DNA from: Candidatus Poribacteria bacterium
GTDB taxonomy: Bacteria; Poribacteria; WGA-4E; WGA-3G
Assembly: GCA_003635315.1 (NCBI GenBank)
Contig: PYJD01000033.1
Location: 1 to 64,000 of the forward strand
Length of the DNA: 64,000 nt
Reading direction: 5' to 3'
Part shown: piece by piece, positions 54,141-62,647 of the stretch
Position numbering within the stretch: position 1 is the stretch's first letter
How the letters are laid out: each line of letters begins with the position of its first letter
Made by a program: the position numbers and the translations under genes
Notes under the pieces: generated by a model
Database searches by the model: none
Seen by the model: only the letters and a program-made list of their open reading frames with translations
What the model was told of the DNA's origin: nothing

Positions 54141-55547
54141 TCATCTTTTCTTTTTTGAACTTCTACATATATCAAATACTAATTGTTCAAGTAATATTTC
54201 CCCACTAAACGGAGTTGTTTTTAATTGAATTTCTACATCCAAGACTTTATTCAGAGCATCCATCAATTCATGAGTTGTGAAGGTATTGATGGATTGGAAT
54301 ATTTTATAGGTGATGTAGGGACTACGTTTTAATATATTAGATGTTTGTGATGTAGGTAGAAGATCCCCGAACTCTTCTACAAGTGGTTGAAAAATCTTTG
54401 ATGTAAAATCTGGATATCGCATCTGTCGTCCAATCGGTTTGATACCCTTTTTTAAAATAATCAACTTTACCTGGATACAAAATCGTAGGTGATTCGCTAT
54501 TGCTGCAGTAATTGGTATAGGATCCAAACCACTTGAAATCACCTCTCGAAGACTTTTTATTGCCTGTTTTGTAGATCGTCTGCTTATAGCATCTGTAATA
54601 TCAAAAATTCCATCATAGTGAGTTTGGGAAACCACATTTCTTATGTCAAGATCATCTATTTGTTCCTTATCTCCAACAAAATCAATAATCTTGTTGATTG
54701 CTTCAGAGACCAATTGCATATCACCACCCGTCCGTTTACGAAGTTGGTCAAATGCCCTCGGTGTAATTTTCTTATTAAATGTAGCCAATTTCTCCACAAC
54801 CTTCTTGTAGAGCGGATCTTTGTTGAATGAGTCTCCTTTTTCATTTACATCATAAGAAACATATTTCCCTACTTCTTGAATTGCCTTAGCAAAACGATTC
54901 TGATTGTTTACTTCTCCCTTTACGACAAATATTAGAATACTTGACATGGGCAATTCCCCTTGAAGCCAGTCCATCATTAGGTCAGTATTGTTGTCTTCAC
55001 TCTCATTGTCCGTATGTGTTTCTATTTGGGAGGAAAGGTTAGGTAATCGCTGAAAAAAAGTACGGACATCCTCTGACAAGACACCACCCAGTTTCTCGGT
55101 AATTTCTTCTATAGCACTACTGTAGGCTGGGTGATTATCCGCTATCTGTTGAGATGTGATACCAAGTAATTTTGCTATGTCCAGCACACAACGTTGTATA
55201 TTCTCAGATTCATGCTGCATAGCATTGCGAATAATTGTTAAAGGGGAGGAAGTTCTGTTCTGGGATTTAAAGGCTGGAAAATTCTCAACAACAACAACAC
55301 GCCAATCCGACATGAGCGGATACAGATCTACATGACTCAATATTTCCCTAACTGAGACCATATTTCCATCTAAGATAGATAAATTGAAATCGCGCGATTC
55401 TGGAGGAAGTAGTTTATCCAACATCTGTTTGAGCGTTCCTTCAATAAGGAATGTCTCAGTACCACAAAGTAGATAAACTGGCGCAATTTTATTATCTTCA
55501 ATCTCACGTAGAATATTAACTGATTTAGTTTCAGGATTTTGTTTCAT
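54141..55547 (-). CDS. holA: DNA polymerase III subunit delta
   Basis: Clamp-loader subunit that opens the sliding clamp. 468 residues, against about 340 in E. coli. The N-terminal domain (IAPVYLLCGTETFLIEGTLK; SDWRVVVVENFPAF) is followed by an insertion of roughly 100 residues (about 100-200, helical and acidic) before SSILIFVVKGEVNNQNR. The C-terminal domains have ITPRAFDQLRKRTGGDMQLV and ISRRSTKQAIKSLREVISSG, normal for HolA. No defect is visible, so the insertion is the only odd point. FmdB follows upstream by 29 bp of frame. Confidence 0.87.
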   Translation of the reverse strand: MKQNPETKSVNILREIEDNKIAPVYLLCGTETFLIEGTLKQMLDKLLPPESRDFNLSILDGNMVSVREILSHVDLYPLMSDWRVVVVENFPAFKSQNRTSSPLTIIRNAMQHESENIQRCVLDIAKLLGITSQQIADNHPAYSSAIEEITEKLGGVLSEDVRTFFQRLPNLSSQIETHTDNESEDNNTDLMMDWLQGELPMSSILIFVVKGEVNNQNRFAKAIQEVGKYVSYDVNEKGDSFNKDPLYKKVVEKLATFNKKITPRAFDQLRKRTGGDMQLVSEAINKIIDFVGDKEQIDDLDIRNVVSQTHYDGIFDITDAISRRSTKQAIKSLREVISSGLDPIPITAAIANHLRFCIQVKLIILKKGIKPIGRQMRYPDFTSKIFQPLVEEFGDLLPTSQTSNILKRSPYITYKIFQSINTFTTHELMDALNKVLDVEIQLKTTPFSGEILLEQLVFDICRSSKKKR

Positions 55548-55576
55548 CAGGACAAACTGTCTCTGTTAGGTATAGC

Positions 55577-55759
55577 TCAGCTACTGGTATCTTGGGGTAT
55601 ATCACTCTTACTTCCAGATGATGAAAAACTTGATAACCGTTTCTTCGTTTCAAACGTCCCACATTTTGGACATGCTACCGGTTTCTTCTCACCACTGGTG
55701 CGTTGTAAGACTTCAAAGTTATTTTCACAAGAGGTACATCGATATTCAAATATTGGCAC
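55577..55759 (-). CDS. FmdB-family zinc ribbon protein
   Basis: 60 residues from GTG 55759, which gives the family-typical MPIFEYRCTSC and has GGAGG just upstream; the frame opens earlier at TTG 55771. Two Cys pairs (CTSC and CPKC) form a zinc ribbon, and a Ser-rich tail follows. FmdB proteins are small regulators of uncertain function, first linked to formamidase and amidase operons. It precedes holA by 29 bp. Confidence 0.87.
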   Translation of the reverse strand: MPIFEYRCTSCENNFEVLQRTSGEKKPVACPKCGTFETKKRLSSFSSSGSKSDIPQDTSS

Positions 55760-55787
55760 TTTCTCCTCCAAAAAATCTATGATAATG

Positions 55788-58178
55788 TTATATCGGACGA
55801 ATTATCAATTTGACCTTCGTTCCTTTTGGTGGAATCACATCAGTATTTACACGATAGGTACGATCATCAGTTCCACCCGGTAAAGGGTTGTTGATTAAGG
55901 CATCCGGATCACGATAAACTGCTATTAAGTTATGGTACAGTTGTGATGTGAGTTGATTATTTCTGAGACGACCACCCGTGAAAACCCAATGTGTTTTTTC
56001 CATCGGGTGTCCAGAAAATGTGTTCCATACCAATTCGCGGGCTGTATACGTAACTACCTTATTTTCCTGTTTCCATTCAACCCATATTTGCACTTGAGAT
56101 CCTTCCGGGTCGTGTGGATCCCCTTCAACATTTAGATTCTGTCCCGGCTCAAGGTCTAACAAACCCATAGCAATATATAAATAAATTGGTTCAGCATCAA
56201 GGATAAGTATGCTTTCATGTGTTTTACCAAGTAGACCACAACCAAAGAATTCAATGATGGTGTCACCACTTGTAATGTTAATTTCACCAGGTAATGTAAT
56301 TTCCTTGTTCTTTGTATCAAAAACAACCGTTCCCATCTGAAACACACCATCACCGATTTTCTTCGGTTCAGCAAGTTGTATGTCAGTTGCAGAAGTGGAT
56401 TTTGGAAAAACTTCCACTGGTGCAGAGGCAGTATTGTCTGAGATATCTAAATCTTCCAAGTCCACTAATATACTAATCAGATTCTCACCTTCTTTATTGG
56501 GAACCCAATCAACTGTTACTACTGTTTCATCAAGGGTAGGTGTCCATAGCACTTCTGTTGATTTGACTTCAGTACCATCAGCAGAGAACTTAATCTTCAA
56601 TGTTTTATCCAGTGCAGTGCCACTATTTCTGAGTGTGGCACTTAATTTAACGGCTTCTCCTACCCGCGGTGACGGAGGTGAAAATCGAAGACTATTGGGT
56701 ACAACACCGATATTTGCTTCGGTAGGTCCTACCAATGCACGGCTTAATGTCATTACAGCAAAACATGTAGCTAAGAAATCACTTTCAGATCCATGCCATC
56801 TACCGTCTGGTTGTTGCTCAGATACCATCATTGCTGAGATCTCATTGTACCAGTCATAACCAGCAATCGTAGTTAACTTAGGGGGAATGTCACTAAAACG
56901 TTGAAGCGAAAGTAAGTAATAATAAAGCCAAGAATTAGATCCAGGATTACGTGTCAAAGTCCAATTTTTTCTTATCCATTCTATACCTTTCTGGATCTTT
57001 GTATCTTCTACAGATACACCACATGCCCTGAGTGCCCATAAACCGGTTGCAGTCATACTACCATAAACACCGATTGCCCAAGGTGAACCATCGTCCACCA
57101 AATTATAAAGCCAACCTCCCGTTTCTGTCTGATTGCCGCCTATCCATCTTTCAGCACGTATCCAAGTCTGTCGGGGTATGTTAAGATTCCACTGTTTGGC
57201 AGCGTATAAGGCATAAATTACCATATTCATATGCGCACCATCAGCTGTATAACCGTATCCCCATCCACCATCATCTCTGGGGTCAGCAAACTCACTCCCC
57301 TTAACTGGAAGTTGTTTTTCCACTAATTGATTTACTGCGAATTGCGCACGCTCTCTATATTCAGGATTCTGTGTGGCAACCAACACTGGAATCAGGACTG
57401 CATATTGATACACTGCCAACTCATTCCAATTTTCTGTAAGTAGAAAATCAAGTCCTTGCTGTATAGATTTATCTGATAATGTCTTACCTGATGCGAATAA
57501 TGTCTGTAGTGCCAATGAAGTCTCCTGGATACGGTCTTCACCGAAATTCCATACAGGACCTGGAATGAAATTTTCTGGTAACCCTTTCAGACTTGCCCCG
57601 CAACTATAACATGCTAATATTATCTGATTTTCAGCACCACACTGCAGACAGGTACGACTATTCTTGCCTTGACGTGACTCTATCCAAGCCACCCCTTTGT
57701 CAATTGATTTCTGAATTTTTTCTGGTGTTACATGAGGAAATGTCTTCGTAGATGCAACAATTGTTGTGTGTGTTAGGTTATTAAGTATGCTCTTTTCTTC
57801 AATATGTTTTTCACCCGATGGATTCACAACTGCAAAAATCTTAGTTTCCCCAGCAGGTGGCTGCCATTTCGCAGCAACACGTTTTGTCTTGCCAACTTTC
57901 AACTCCAATATGACATCTTTACATACTATCTGAAGAGGATTTGTATCTGGGTGACCTTCATATAAATCAACGACTAAGTCCTCGTTCATAGTTGGGATTG
58001 CTGTGCCAACATTCTTTACTTCCACCCAAATTATTATTTCTTCCCCTTCCACAGGATGATGATTAGAGAAGGTTATACTCTTCCCAGTCACCTCAAAATC
58101 TGGCAGTTGAGCAGAAACAGTTACAGTAAAGACAGAAAAAACCAGCACTGTAAATAGAAATACAAAAAGTTTTTTCAT
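55788..58178 (-). CDS. Secreted CARDB-toroid-CARDB-YdjY multidomain protein
   Basis: 796 residues from ATG 58178, which has GGGAG 8 nt upstream and begins a signal peptide (KKLFVFLFTVLVFSVFTV). Domains in order are CARDB (about 20-140); an alpha/alpha toroid of the prenyltransferase and squalene-cyclase type (about 155-490; WGYGYTADGAHMNMVIYALY, GGWLYNL) with an inserted zinc-ribbon-like CLQCG...CYSCG near 178; a second CARDB (about 505-600); and a C-terminal YdjY-like domain (about 625-796; GCGLLGKTHESILILDA). No catalytic Asp motif of terpene cyclases is seen, so enzyme activity is doubtful. Confidence 0.82.
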   Translation of the reverse strand: MKKLFVFLFTVLVFSVFTVTVSAQLPDFEVTGKSITFSNHHPVEGEEIIIWVEVKNVGTAIPTMNEDLVVDLYEGHPDTNPLQIVCKDVILELKVGKTKRVAAKWQPPAGETKIFAVVNPSGEKHIEEKSILNNLTHTTIVASTKTFPHVTPEKIQKSIDKGVAWIESRQGKNSRTCLQCGAENQIILACYSCGASLKGLPENFIPGPVWNFGEDRIQETSLALQTLFASGKTLSDKSIQQGLDFLLTENWNELAVYQYAVLIPVLVATQNPEYRERAQFAVNQLVEKQLPVKGSEFADPRDDGGWGYGYTADGAHMNMVIYALYAAKQWNLNIPRQTWIRAERWIGGNQTETGGWLYNLVDDGSPWAIGVYGSMTATGLWALRACGVSVEDTKIQKGIEWIRKNWTLTRNPGSNSWLYYYLLSLQRFSDIPPKLTTIAGYDWYNEISAMMVSEQQPDGRWHGSESDFLATCFAVMTLSRALVGPTEANIGVVPNSLRFSPPSPRVGEAVKLSATLRNSGTALDKTLKIKFSADGTEVKSTEVLWTPTLDETVVTVDWVPNKEGENLISILVDLEDLDISDNTASAPVEVFPKSTSATDIQLAEPKKIGDGVFQMGTVVFDTKNKEITLPGEINITSGDTIIEFFGCGLLGKTHESILILDAEPIYLYIAMGLLDLEPGQNLNVEGDPHDPEGSQVQIWVEWKQENKVVTYTARELVWNTFSGHPMEKTHWVFTGGRLRNNQLTSQLYHNLIAVYRDPDALINNPLPGGTDDRTYRVNTDVIPPKGTKVKLIIRPI

Positions 58179-58282
58179 CACACATCTCCCATCTACTTTA
58201 ATCATATAGTAATTTAAATTTATACTCTATTGGTATCTCTACAAACCTTAAGACTATAAAAACTAATATTCTGATCAATCAA

Positions 58283-59239
58283 CTAATTGCCTTCCCAAAA
58301 CCCAATTGAGACTGTTGAGGGTTGTGGTATTGCATTCTTGAATAACACCTGACCCTTAGATGTCCATTTACTAACCTGGCCGGTAAATGTTTCACCAAGC
58401 ATATCAGCAATCCAGATGCCCCCATCCGCTGGTGAATAAGTAACCGCAACGATAGCCATGCCAACTTCAAACTCAGTTATTTTATTACCCGTTGCAGAGA
58501 GGTTCATTAACGTAGAATTATTTGTAGCTACCCATACAGTTCCATCTTTCGGATTAACACTTGGAGAAACAGGACTCTTAATATCATCTATCTTAACCAA
58601 TTGTTCTCCATTAGGTGAATAACGCACAAGTGTATCGTCCTGCGTGTCTGCTATCCAAACGTTGCCTTGATAGTCTACTGATAAACCACCTTTGGGTTCT
58701 TTTAATGGTGGTGCTGTTGCAAGCAATGTTCCATTGGCGTCATACCGAGCAATCGGTCCTTTCCCATCAGTAATCCAAACGCTTCCATCTTTAGGATTTA
58801 CAACAACATTAAAACGACCTGAATCCTGATTCGAAGGACCATCAGGAGGAATTACTTGGGCAAGAACTTGCTTCCCATCCGCAGAGATTTTTCTCACACC
58901 ATCAAGTCCAGCAATCCATACTGTTCCATCCACTGGATTAATCGAGATCCCTGTAGGCGATTTAATTGTCGGTGTTGCATCAAATGTTCCTGCGGTAGGA
59001 TCATATCTGAACACACCTCCGGCTGAAATAGCTATCCAAACAACCCCATTGACAGGATTAACACCAACTGTACTCGCATTCTTTAAATCCCCAATTACAT
59101 TTGGGTCTGCATTACCATTCGCATGCAATTTATATACTATATCACCACTGCTAACAACCCAACATTCCCCATTGTATTGACCGTAACTTGCCACAATACA
59201 TATCAGGAATAACACCGTCATCAAAACCGTTTTTTTCAT
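58283..59239 (-). CDS. Secreted NHL/Vgb-like six-bladed beta-propeller
   Basis: 318 residues from ATG 59239, with GAGG 10 nt upstream. A signal peptide (cleavage near SYG) precedes six blades with the repeated pattern VNPxDGxVWIA (VNPVNGVVWIA, INPVDGTVWIAG, VNPKDGSVWITD, VNPKDGTVWVAT and others). The repeat resembles NHL, SMP-30 or virginiamycin-B-lyase propellers; no lyase catalytic site is evident. It is upstream of the toroid protein in the same direction, 104 bp apart, and may be cotranscribed. Confidence 0.82.
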   Translation of the reverse strand: MKKTVLMTVLFLICIVASYGQYNGECWVVSSGDIVYKLHANGNADPNVIGDLKNASTVGVNPVNGVVWIAISAGGVFRYDPTAGTFDATPTIKSPTGISINPVDGTVWIAGLDGVRKISADGKQVLAQVIPPDGPSNQDSGRFNVVVNPKDGSVWITDGKGPIARYDANGTLLATAPPLKEPKGGLSVDYQGNVWIADTQDDTLVRYSPNGEQLVKIDDIKSPVSPSVNPKDGTVWVATNNSTLMNLSATGNKITEFEVGMAIVAVTYSPADGGIWIADMLGETFTGQVSKWTSKGQVLFKNAIPQPSTVSIGFWEGN

Positions 59240-59600
59240 CACTTCTGTTTCCTCATTTCAATAATTCTATTGGTTTGATCTATATTTTAAAAACACATAT
59301 CTCCTGATTAGATTTTATCATTTCTGAAGGTGGTTTTCAAGGTTTTAATGACGGTCTACTTTTTGTCAAGAGATGTAATTATCTTCTAAATTCCTAATGC
59401 AATTATAATGCCAAACCATTATCTGTTCAGGCATATTATTAAATCAATGTCTTTATTTTAAAGAGTTAGAAATTGTAGGAAAAATGGACATTCTTGTTCT
59501 ATATTTGGACATCTAATTAGAGATTAATTTAATACCATTTCTATATGATGAAAATGTCTCTATTGTAGAATAACCTTTTAAGTATACAACACTCTCTTCT

Positions 59601-60523
59601 GTAGGAGCGATCTCCTGGTCGCGACTTTGTCAATTAGAAATGGTATAACAACACAAAATCCCTGTAGGAGCGATCTCCGAATCGCGATTTATCTCTCTTC
59701 TGTAGGAGCGATCTCCTGGTTGCGACTTTTTCAATTAGAAATGGTATAACAACATAAAATCCCTGTAGGAGCGATCTCCGAATCGCGATTTATCTCTCTT
59801 CTGTAGGAGCGATCTCCTGGTTGCGACTTTGTCAATTATAAATGGTATAACAACAGAAAATCCCTGTAGGAGCGATCTCCGAATCGCGATTTAACTCTCT
59901 TCTGTAGGAGCGATCTCCGAATCGCGATTTAGCTCTCTTCTGTAGGAGCGATCTCCTGGTCGCGATTTATCTCTCTTCTGTAGGAGCGATCTCCTGGTTG
60001 CGACTTTTTCAATTATAAATGGTATAATAACACAAAATCCCTGTAGGAGCGATCTCCGAATCGCGATTTATCTCTTTTCTGTAGGAGCGATCTCCTGGTC
60101 GCGACTTTTTCAATTAGAAATGGTATAACAACATAAAATCCCTGTAGGAGCGATCTCCGAATCGCGATTTATCTCTTTTCTGTAGGAGCGATCTCCTGGT
60201 CGCGACTTTGTCAATTAGAAATAGTATAACAACATAAAATCCCTGTAGGAGCGATCTCCGAATCGCGATTTATCTCTCTTCTGTAGGAGCGATCTCCGAA
60301 TCGCGATTTATCTCTTTTCTGTAGGAGCGATCTCCTGGTTGCGACTTTGTCAATTAGAAATGGTATAACAACATAAAATCCCTGTAGGGGCGATCTCCGA
60401 ATCGGGATTTAACTCTCTTCTGTAGGGGCGATCTCCGAATCGGGATTTAACTCTCTTCTGTAGGAGCGATCTCCGAATCGCGATTTAACTCAGTGATAGT
60501 CGGGAATCGGAGATCCCTCCTAC
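59601..60523. repeat. REP-like hairpin array, 19 direct and 1 inverted unit
   Basis: Nineteen copies of GTAGGAGCGATCTCC, each followed by GAATCGCG or CTGGT(C/T)GCG, start at 59601, 59664, 59702, 59765, 59803, 59866, 59904, 59942, 59980, 60043, 60081, 60144, 60182, 60245, 60283, 60321, 60384, 60422 and 60460. An inverted copy lies at 60500-60523. Spacing is only 38 or 63 bp. The 63-bp intervals carry TCAATTAGAAATGGTATAAC. The first type forms GCGAT-loop-ATCGC hairpins after a GTAG head, like REP elements. Confidence 0.9.
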
Positions 60524-60598
60524 ATCTAAAAATGTTCCATTAATTCAAAAGTTTACTATAGATATAAAGCTAATAACTTGGTGATATGGAATTTCAAC

Positions 60599-60628
60599 TT
60601 GAAACAAAGATTCAGTGTATAGTATACT
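60599..60628 (+). promoter_or_regulatory. Candidate sigma-70 promoter
   Basis: TTGAAA (60599-60604), an 18-bp spacer and TATACT (60623-60628), about 48 bp before the start of the gene at 60677. Confidence 0.4.
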
Positions 60629-60676
60629 ATAGAAAGTCAGTTAACCAAATTTCTATTTTTTACATAAACACTGATT

Positions 60677-61141
60677 ATGTCTATAGGTATGAGTTATCTC
60701 CTCAGTAGAAAAAAGATTGTCTTAGTACCAATAATTTGGTTGTTTATATACTCTGCAGTGATTCCTATGCATTTGGCAAGTTATGTCCTCTGCGTAGGTG
60801 ATGACGGACACGTTAGTTTTGAATATTCAATTAATGGATCCTGCACAGATATAGCATCCCATTATTCTGTTCATTCATCTTTTTCAAATTCGATATGTAC
60901 TGAGATTGAGGAAGAACATTGTGGTGAATGTGTTGATTTTCCTATTTTCACATCACTCAATACCCAACCCCTTATTACCTCATCCTATTCAAATCTATCC
61001 ACACAATACTCAGTTAATACAATTGATTCAACTATCACAAACAAAATCCTTCCTATAATTCCCCCAATACCTCTCTCTTCTATTCCTCCATTGATTGATC
61101 CAACGCTTATTTCATTACAAACTGTTACTCTCCTCATTTGA
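60677..61141 (+). CDS. Small secreted Cys/His-containing protein preceding efflux genes
   Basis: 154 residues with an N-terminal hydrophobic helix (IVLVPIIWLFIYSAVIPMHL), then VLCVGDDGHVSFEYSINGSC, and a Cys/His-rich stretch EEEHCGECVDFPIF. The rest is Ser/Thr/Pro-rich and ends in a hydrophobic tail. This LC.G.DGH...C..CVD(I/F)P pattern occurs, as I recall, in small proteins encoded just before CzcCBA-type metal-efflux genes, which fits its position; metal binding is an inference. No clear ribosome binding site precedes the ATG, and a second Met at 60689 is possible. Confidence 0.72.
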   Translation: MSIGMSYLLSRKKIVLVPIIWLFIYSAVIPMHLASYVLCVGDDGHVSFEYSINGSCTDIASHYSVHSSFSNSICTEIEEEHCGECVDFPIFTSLNTQPLITSSYSNLSTQYSVNTIDSTITNKILPIIPPIPLSSIPPLIDPTLISLQTVTLLI

Positions 61142-61359
61142 TTTCCTATGTGCAAGTAATGCACTGCTTTTTCCTTTCAGTTTTACTATTTTCGTAATCC
61201 CTACTGTCATATAAGTCTCGTAACTTCTGTATTTCTTACTGTTCTTACGATTGATATGAAATCATACCTATGAGCTCATATCAGCAACCTATAATTAATT
61301 CAGATGTTAACAACTATGCATAATATCTTGAAATATCACTTGTGAGGAGCATTGTAATT

Positions 61360-62595
61360 ATGACAAACAGACTATACATTGCTATTACTACTATAGGAAT
61401 CTACATTTTTTCACTGATTGGTCTCTTGACCCCTGTTTCAGCAGATATGAATAATGAAATCAGTTTAGAGAGGGCGATTGAGACGGCAATAAAACAAAAT
61501 TATACTCTAAGATCAATATATGAGAAGGTAAAAATCGCACAAGAGGAATACAATGGGATTCCTTTACTTAGCAACCCAGAATTGGAATCTGAGTTTATCG
61601 GTAGTATTCAAGGTGAACAAAATATCGAAATAATTAAATCTATTGAACTGGGTGGTCAACGCCGTCATAGAAAAAAAATCGCACAGATAAACCTTGAAAA
61701 AGCAGAGCATGAACTAACACGGGAAAGACAAACTCTTAATAAATCTGTGAAATTGTCATTCTACCAACTACTCCTGATACAAGAGAAGGTAAAATTAGTA
61801 CAAGAAATGATTCTGCAAAACCAACTGATTTATGATATTGCTCAGATTCGACATGTAGCTGGAGATATTGCTATCACTCAAGTTGGTTTGGCAAACTTAC
61901 AACTACAGTCTGCACGGAGAGAATTAGCTACATTGGAAAACAAACAACAATTAGCACAACTTGAACTGAATGGACTAATGGGAACTGCATTAACCGCAAA
62001 ACCGAGAGTAACAGGTGATCTGCCGTTGAAGAATCCTCCGGATATTAATCTGGACACATTAACATCTAAAGCACTTATGCATCGGACTGATTTGAAGTCT
62101 CTGAAGCTACAAAAGCAGCTCACGGAAAGCACATATAAACTTGCAAAAGCTGCCAATATTCCCAATTTAGGTATCGGGGGAATTGTTCAACGTAACCAAG
62201 ATCAGACAGGATTAGGATTAAAAGTAACTATTCCTTTACCTATTTTTGACAGGAATCGGGTGGAGATTAAAACCTCAACGGTTCAAATCAAGCAAGACAA
62301 TATACAGATTTTAAATTTGGAAAATACGATCACTCAGGATGTGACAGCCGCATATCTTTCTGTGAAGGCAGGAAAAAGAAACTTGATGTTTTATGAGAAC
62401 GACCTTTTAAAATTGATCAATAAAAATCTAATTCTGACACGTTCAGCATACGAATTAGGGGAGACTGGACTTCTGGAATTGATCATTATACAGAATGAAT
62501 ATATAAAATCACAAATGGATTATCTTGATACGCTTTATATATATCAGAAGGCTTTTATAGACCTTGAGATGGCGATTGGAACACCTTTGCATTAA
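61360..62595 (+). CDS. TolC/CzcC-type outer membrane efflux protein
   Basis: 411 residues from ATG 61360, with GAGGAG 10 nt upstream. A signal peptide (cleavage near VSA) is followed by two outer-membrane-factor repeats: ISLERAIETAIKQNYTL, ELGGQRRHRKKIAQI, and later LGIGGIVQRNQDQTGLGLKVTIPLPIFDRN in parts. The final helix ends with LIIIQNEYIKSQMDYLDTLY. It forms the outer-membrane channel of a tripartite exporter, and the ELGGQR..R motif is typical of CzcC/CusC-like metal-efflux members. The adaptor follows after 52 bp, so they form an operon. Confidence 0.9.
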   Translation: MTNRLYIAITTIGIYIFSLIGLLTPVSADMNNEISLERAIETAIKQNYTLRSIYEKVKIAQEEYNGIPLLSNPELESEFIGSIQGEQNIEIIKSIELGGQRRHRKKIAQINLEKAEHELTRERQTLNKSVKLSFYQLLLIQEKVKLVQEMILQNQLIYDIAQIRHVAGDIAITQVGLANLQLQSARRELATLENKQQLAQLELNGLMGTALTAKPRVTGDLPLKNPPDINLDTLTSKALMHRTDLKSLKLQKQLTESTYKLAKAANIPNLGIGGIVQRNQDQTGLGLKVTIPLPIFDRNRVEIKTSTVQIKQDNIQILNLENTITQDVTAAYLSVKAGKRNLMFYENDLLKLINKNLILTRSAYELGETGLLELIIIQNEYIKSQMDYLDTLYIYQKAFIDLEMAIGTPLH

Positions 62596-62647
62596 TAAAG
62601 TGAATTAATAACCTACGTGGAGTGACTATCTCATAAGGAGGGATATC

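Larger units (their letters stand above)
59240..60676. other. Non-coding region holding the REP-like array
   Basis: 1.4 kb without genes. The first 360 bp is AT-rich and includes an inverted relative of the atttagaaatggtat companion motif near 59540. From 59601 to 60523 it is the repeat array, followed by a candidate sigma-70 promoter for the gene at 60677. Confidence 0.6.

Noticed and set aside
59601..60523. CRISPR array
   Set aside because: The units recur regularly, but the intervening sequences are themselves repeated (two types only), there are no unique spacers, and no cas gene is present.
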